The notes under the pieces: generated by a model
Databases searched by the model: none
What the model was told of the DNA's origin: nothing
The model's input: the letters and a program-made list of their open reading frames with translations, nothing else
Shown: piece by piece, positions 61,206 to 64,000 of the stretch
Position numbering within the stretch: position 1 is the stretch's first letter
Layout of the letters: the number at the start of each line of letters is the position of its first letter
Assembly: GCA_963975885.1 (NCBI GenBank)
Contig: CAXBIS010000014.1
Span: forward strand, 30,417 to 94,416
Source of the DNA: Pseudazoarcus sp963975885
Lineage (GTDB): Bacteria; Pseudomonadota; Gammaproteobacteria; Burkholderiales; Rhodocyclaceae
DNA: 64,000 nucleotides
Direction: 5' to 3'
Made by a program: the position numbers and the translations under genes

Positions 61206-62597
61206 TCACAATTCCTTCACGAACACCTTGGAACGGCGTTGGTAGTTGTACATCTCGCGCTTCTGGCGCGGCAGCATGTCCGGCCCCGCCTCGACAAAGC
61301 CGCGCTCGCGGAACCAGTGTGCGGTGCGCGTGGTGAGGATGAACAGCCGGCTCAGACCCATCGAGCGCGCGCGCTTCTCAAGGCGCTTGAGCAACTGGTC
61401 GCCGAGGCCGGCGCGGCGATACTCGTGCGCGATCGCCAGACAAGCCAGCTCGGCCGAGCCCTCGTCACCGAACGGGTACAAGGCCGCACAGCCGACCAGC
61501 ACGCCGTCGTGCTCGACCAGGGTGAAGCGCTCGACTTCCTGCTCGAGCAGTTCGCGTCCGCGCCGCACCAGCGAGCCATCCGCTTCCATCGGAGAAATCA
61601 GCGCGACCAGCGCACCGACGTCGTCGAAGGTCGCCTCGCGCATGAGGAACAGCGGGTCACGCGTGACGATGGTGCCCACGCCGGCATGCGTGAAGAACTC
61701 GAGCAACAGGCCACCATCCTTGTCGTGGTCGATCAGGTGCACGCGACCGACGCCCTTGCGCACGGCGCGGATCGCGCCGGGCAGGTACAGATGCAAATCC
61801 TCGGTGAGCCCTTCGTTGGCATCGAACATGCGCTGAGCCTCGTCACCGGTCACCGATTCGACCACGCGGCCCTCCTCATCGAGCAGGCCCGGTGCGTCGC
61901 ACAGGTAGACCAGCTTCTCGGCCTTGAGCGCGACGGCCACGGCTTCGGCCACCTCCTCCATGCTCAGGTTGAAGATCTCGCCCGCGGGCGACAACCCCAG
62001 CGGCGTGATCAACACGACGTTCTGCTGATCGAGATCGGCCCGGATCTCGTCATCGATGATCTTGCGCACCGCGCCGGTGAACTGATAGTCGACACCATCG
62101 ACCACGCCGACCGGACGCGCGGTAATGAAGTTGCCCCCGGTCACGCGGATGTGCGCACCGGCCATCGGCGTGTTCGGCAAACCCTGCGAGAGCAGCGCCT
62201 CGACCTCGACACGGGTTACGGACATCGCGGACTTGACGCATTCGAGCGCCGCGGCATCGGTCACGCGCAGGCCGTGATGAAACTGCGGCTCGAGTCCACG
62301 CCGCGTCATGTCGGCATCGATCTGCGGACGCGCACCATGAACCAGCACCAGGCGGATGCCCAGCGCAGCGAGCAGATTGCAGTCGTAGGCGAAGCGCTGG
62401 GCGCGCTCATAGTCCGCAACGACCTCGCCGCCAAAGGCGATCACGAAGGTCTTGTTGCGGAAGGCATGGACGTAGGGCGCAGCCCCGCGCACCCAGGCGA
62501 CGAACTGGGCGGCGGTTTCGTTGGCGGTACTCACACGTGTTTCGAGGGCTTGGGATTCGCGGCTCAAGGCAGGTCCCCGTTGATATCTTCGGTGCAT
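61206..62597 (-). CDS. argA: Amino-acid N-acetyltransferase (N-acetylglutamate synthase)
   Basis: This protein starts arginine synthesis by acetylating glutamate. It has an N-terminal amino-acid-kinase-like domain (about 40-320; KTFVIAFGGEVV, LVLVHGARPQID) that binds arginine, and a C-terminal GNAT acetyltransferase domain (about 325-463; CLAIAHEYRRAGLGDQLL). The start is uncertain: ATG at 62597 gives 463 residues, TTG at 62567 follows GGGGA, and GTG at 62534 begins nearer the conserved part. The product does not depend on this. Confidence 0.92.
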   Translation of the reverse strand: MHRRYQRGPALSRESQALETRVSTANETAAQFVAWVRGAAPYVHAFRNKTFVIAFGGEVVADYERAQRFAYDCNLLAALGIRLVLVHGARPQIDADMTRRGLEPQFHHGLRVTDAAALECVKSAMSVTRVEVEALLSQGLPNTPMAGAHIRVTGGNFITARPVGVVDGVDYQFTGAVRKIIDDEIRADLDQQNVVLITPLGLSPAGEIFNLSMEEVAEAVAVALKAEKLVYLCDAPGLLDEEGRVVESVTGDEAQRMFDANEGLTEDLHLYLPGAIRAVRKGVGRVHLIDHDKDGGLLLEFFTHAGVGTIVTRDPLFLMREATFDDVGALVALISPMEADGSLVRRGRELLEQEVERFTLVEHDGVLVGCAALYPFGDEGSAELACLAIAHEYRRAGLGDQLLKRLEKRARSMGLSRLFILTTRTAHWFRERGFVEAGPDMLPRQKREMYNYQRRSKVFVKEL

Positions 62598-62630
62598 TCT
62601 AGCGGATGACGCACGCTTGGCCCGCCGCGC

Positions 62631-63359
62631 TCAGAAATCGCCCCACAGGGTCTGCATCGCCGCGAGTACCGCCAGCCCCGCCGTCTCGGTGCGCAGCACA
62701 CGCGGCCCCATGCGCAGCGCACGCGCGCCGGCAGCATGACAGGCTGCGAGTTCGGCCTCGTCGAACCCGCCCTCGGGGCCGATCAGCAGATGGCAGGCGC
62801 GACGCGGAGCACCCAGCGACGCCAGCGGCTCACCGACGTGCGGATCGAGAACGATGAACTCGGCCGCGTCACGCTCGGCACTCAGGTACGCGCTCAGGTC
62901 GACGATGTCGCCGACATGGGGCACGCGATTGCGACCACACTGCTCGCACGCGGCTACCGCCACCTGCCGCCAGTGGGCGACGCGCTTGTCGGCGCGCTCG
63001 CCGGCGAGCTTCAGTACGCTGCGCGCCGCGCGCACCGGCACAATGCGCGACACCCCCAGTTCGACCGCTTTTTGCACCACCCAGTCCATCTTGTCGGCGC
63101 TCGCCAGCGCCTGCACCAGCACCAGTTCGATCGGCGACTCACGCGCGGGCTCACTCCACGCGCCGAGTTCCGCGAAACCCCGCTTGCCGCGCACGACGAG
63201 TCGCGCGGCGACCTCGCGACCGGCGCCATCGAAGAGCACCAGCGGCGCGCCGTCGGGCAGGCGAAGTACGCGCACGGCATGGTGCGAAACCGGCTCCGGG
63301 AGCGGGATTTCGCCACTCTCGGGAAGGGACTCGGGGCAGAAGAAGCGCGATACCATCAT
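62631..63359 (-). CDS. rsmE: 16S rRNA (uracil(1498)-N3)-methyltransferase
   Basis: This 242-residue SPOUT methyltransferase modifies U1498 of 16S rRNA. The N-terminal PUA-like domain starts with SRFFCPESL. The knot region has LIGPEGGFDEAEL and LRMGPRVLRTETAGLAVLAAM. The start is one of two adjacent ATGs (63359 or 63356); the GTG at 63380 is less likely. It is divergent from the IMPase-like gene with 38 nt between the starts. Confidence 0.94.
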   Translation of the reverse strand: MMVSRFFCPESLPESGEIPLPEPVSHHAVRVLRLPDGAPLVLFDGAGREVAARLVVRGKRGFAELGAWSEPARESPIELVLVQALASADKMDWVVQKAVELGVSRIVPVRAARSVLKLAGERADKRVAHWRQVAVAACEQCGRNRVPHVGDIVDLSAYLSAERDAAEFIVLDPHVGEPLASLGAPRRACHLLIGPEGGFDEAELAACHAAGARALRMGPRVLRTETAGLAVLAAMQTLWGDF

Positions 63360-63397
63360 GCTAGTATATGGGTTCGACACTACCCTGCGGGGAGCCC

Positions 63398-64000
63398 ATG
63401 ACCACCCCCTCGCATCGTCTCGCGCGCGCCCGCGCGCTCGAATCCCTGGTGCGCGATGTGGCGCGCGAGGTCATCCTGCCGCGCCATCTGCGCACGGCGC
63501 GCAACCGCAAGTCCGACGGCTCGCTGTTTACCGAGGCCGATCTCGAATCCCAGAGGACCTTCGAACGCGAACTGCCGGCCCTGCTTGCCGGCCCCGTGCT
63601 GGGCGAGGAGATGACGCTCGAGGCGCAACAGCGCATGTGGAACGAGGGGCGTAGCGGCCTGTGGTGCATCGACCCGATCGACGGGACGACGAACTTTCTC
63701 AACGGCATCCCGTTCTTCGCGGTCTCGGTCGCTTATCTGGTCGATCACGAGCCGCGTTTCGGTGTTGTCTACAACCCGGTCACGGACGAATCCTTCTATG
63801 CCGCGAAAGGCTCCGGCGCGTGGCTCAACGGCACGCAATTGCCGTTGCGGCCGGCCTCCAAGGGGCTGTCGGAATCAGTCGCCGGTGTCGATTTCAAGCG
63901 CATCGCCCCCGCTCTGGGTGACGAGCTGGCGCACTCTCCACCCTATTATTCGCAGCGAAACTTCGGCTCGAGCGCACTGGAATGGTGTTTCGTCGCGGCC
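63398..64000 (+). CDS. Inositol monophosphatase family protein (truncated by window edge)
   Basis: The first 201 residues are visible and the frame is open at the right edge. It belongs to the Mg2+-dependent IMPase superfamily: TEADLESQ near residue 45, GEEM near 70 for the conserved Glu, and the metal-binding IDPIDGTTNFLNG near residues 91-103. Later residues include GVVYNPVTDESFYAA and AAKGSGAWLNG. The ATG at 63398 follows GGAG. SuhB, HisN-type phosphatase and CysQ-like are possible; CysQ is separately present at 39803. Confidence 0.88.
   Translation, partial: MTTPSHRLARARALESLVRDVAREVILPRHLRTARNRKSDGSLFTEADLESQRTFERELPALLAGPVLGEEMTLEAQQRMWNEGRSGLWCIDPIDGTTNFLNGIPFFAVSVAYLVDHEPRFGVVYNPVTDESFYAAKGSGAWLNGTQLPLRPASKGLSESVAGVDFKRIAPALGDELAHSPPYYSQRNFGSSALEWCFVAA

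Noticed and set aside
60825..62609. A 594-residue plus-strand frame over yggX and argA
   Set aside because: Both minus-strand genes are clearly real, and the frame shows no domain.

Overview
The window is high-GC chromosomal DNA, densely packed with housekeeping genes, from a betaproteobacterium. The evidence is the macromolecular-synthesis order rpsU-yqeY-dnaG-rpoD, ffh divergent from a cytochrome-assembly gene, the leuS-lptE-holA run, the rhodanese-grxC-secB-gpsA run, the gpmA-envC-ctpA-moeB run, an H-NS protein of the short betaproteobacterial type, cytochrome c4, and an exosortase-A-associated ligase/decarboxylase pair. A Rhodocyclales-like member (Azoarcus/Thauera type) is my best guess. 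That is inference from gene content, not a search result.

Layout: 1-6.9 kb holds leuS (cut by the left edge), lptE, holA, proA, an O6-alkylguanine-DNA alkyltransferase, a XerD-type recombinase, a YbaK deacylase and H-NS. 6.9-13.9 kb holds folB, plsY, tsaD and the rpsU-yqeY-dnaG-rpoD block, followed by a tRNA-Ile(CAU) gene. 13.97-18.84 kb is an integrated element in the 3' end of that tRNA. It has a 49-bp direct repeat, a tyrosine integrase, seven further small genes on one strand, and repeated GTGTAAG motifs at both ends. 18.9-23 kb is a tight operon ffh-EI24-cinA-like-ygjP-gloA read leftwards. 23-29.3 kb carries a cytochrome-assembly protein, a CBS/CorC membrane protein and the type IV pilus set pilB-pilC-pilD. 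29.3-34.5 kb has fmdB-like, aspS, a degenerate-receiver/TPR-like protein, a barnase-like RNase with its barstar, and nudB; from the receiver gene to nudB every stop overlaps the next start. 34.5-40.6 kb has ugd, argB, cysD-cysNC and cysQ. 40.6-43.8 kb is an exosortase-type acyl carrier protein/AMP ligase/PLP decarboxylase trio with no exosortase in view. 43.8-51.6 kb holds moeB, an unknown gene, ctpA, envC and gpmA, divergent from arsR-rhodanese-grxC-secB-SH3-gpsA. 51.6-64 kb holds trmL, comF, bioB, a HAD hydrolase, hemB, engB, cytochrome c4, a DUF455 protein, moeA, rpiA, phoU, yggX, argA, rsmE and an inositol-monophosphatase-like gene cut by the right edge.

The only clearly accessory region is the 4.8-kb tRNA-Ile element. 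It has no recognisable capsid, restriction, toxin or resistance genes and looks like a minimal integrative element or phage-satellite-like unit. Other points worth attention are the ArsR regulator with a BigR/SqrR-like cysteine pair next to a rhodanese, the receiver domain lacking its acidic pocket, the barnase/barstar cassette, and the detached exosortase-type trio. No CRISPR array, rRNA gene or insertion sequence was seen, and no intergenic gap exceeds 300 bases.
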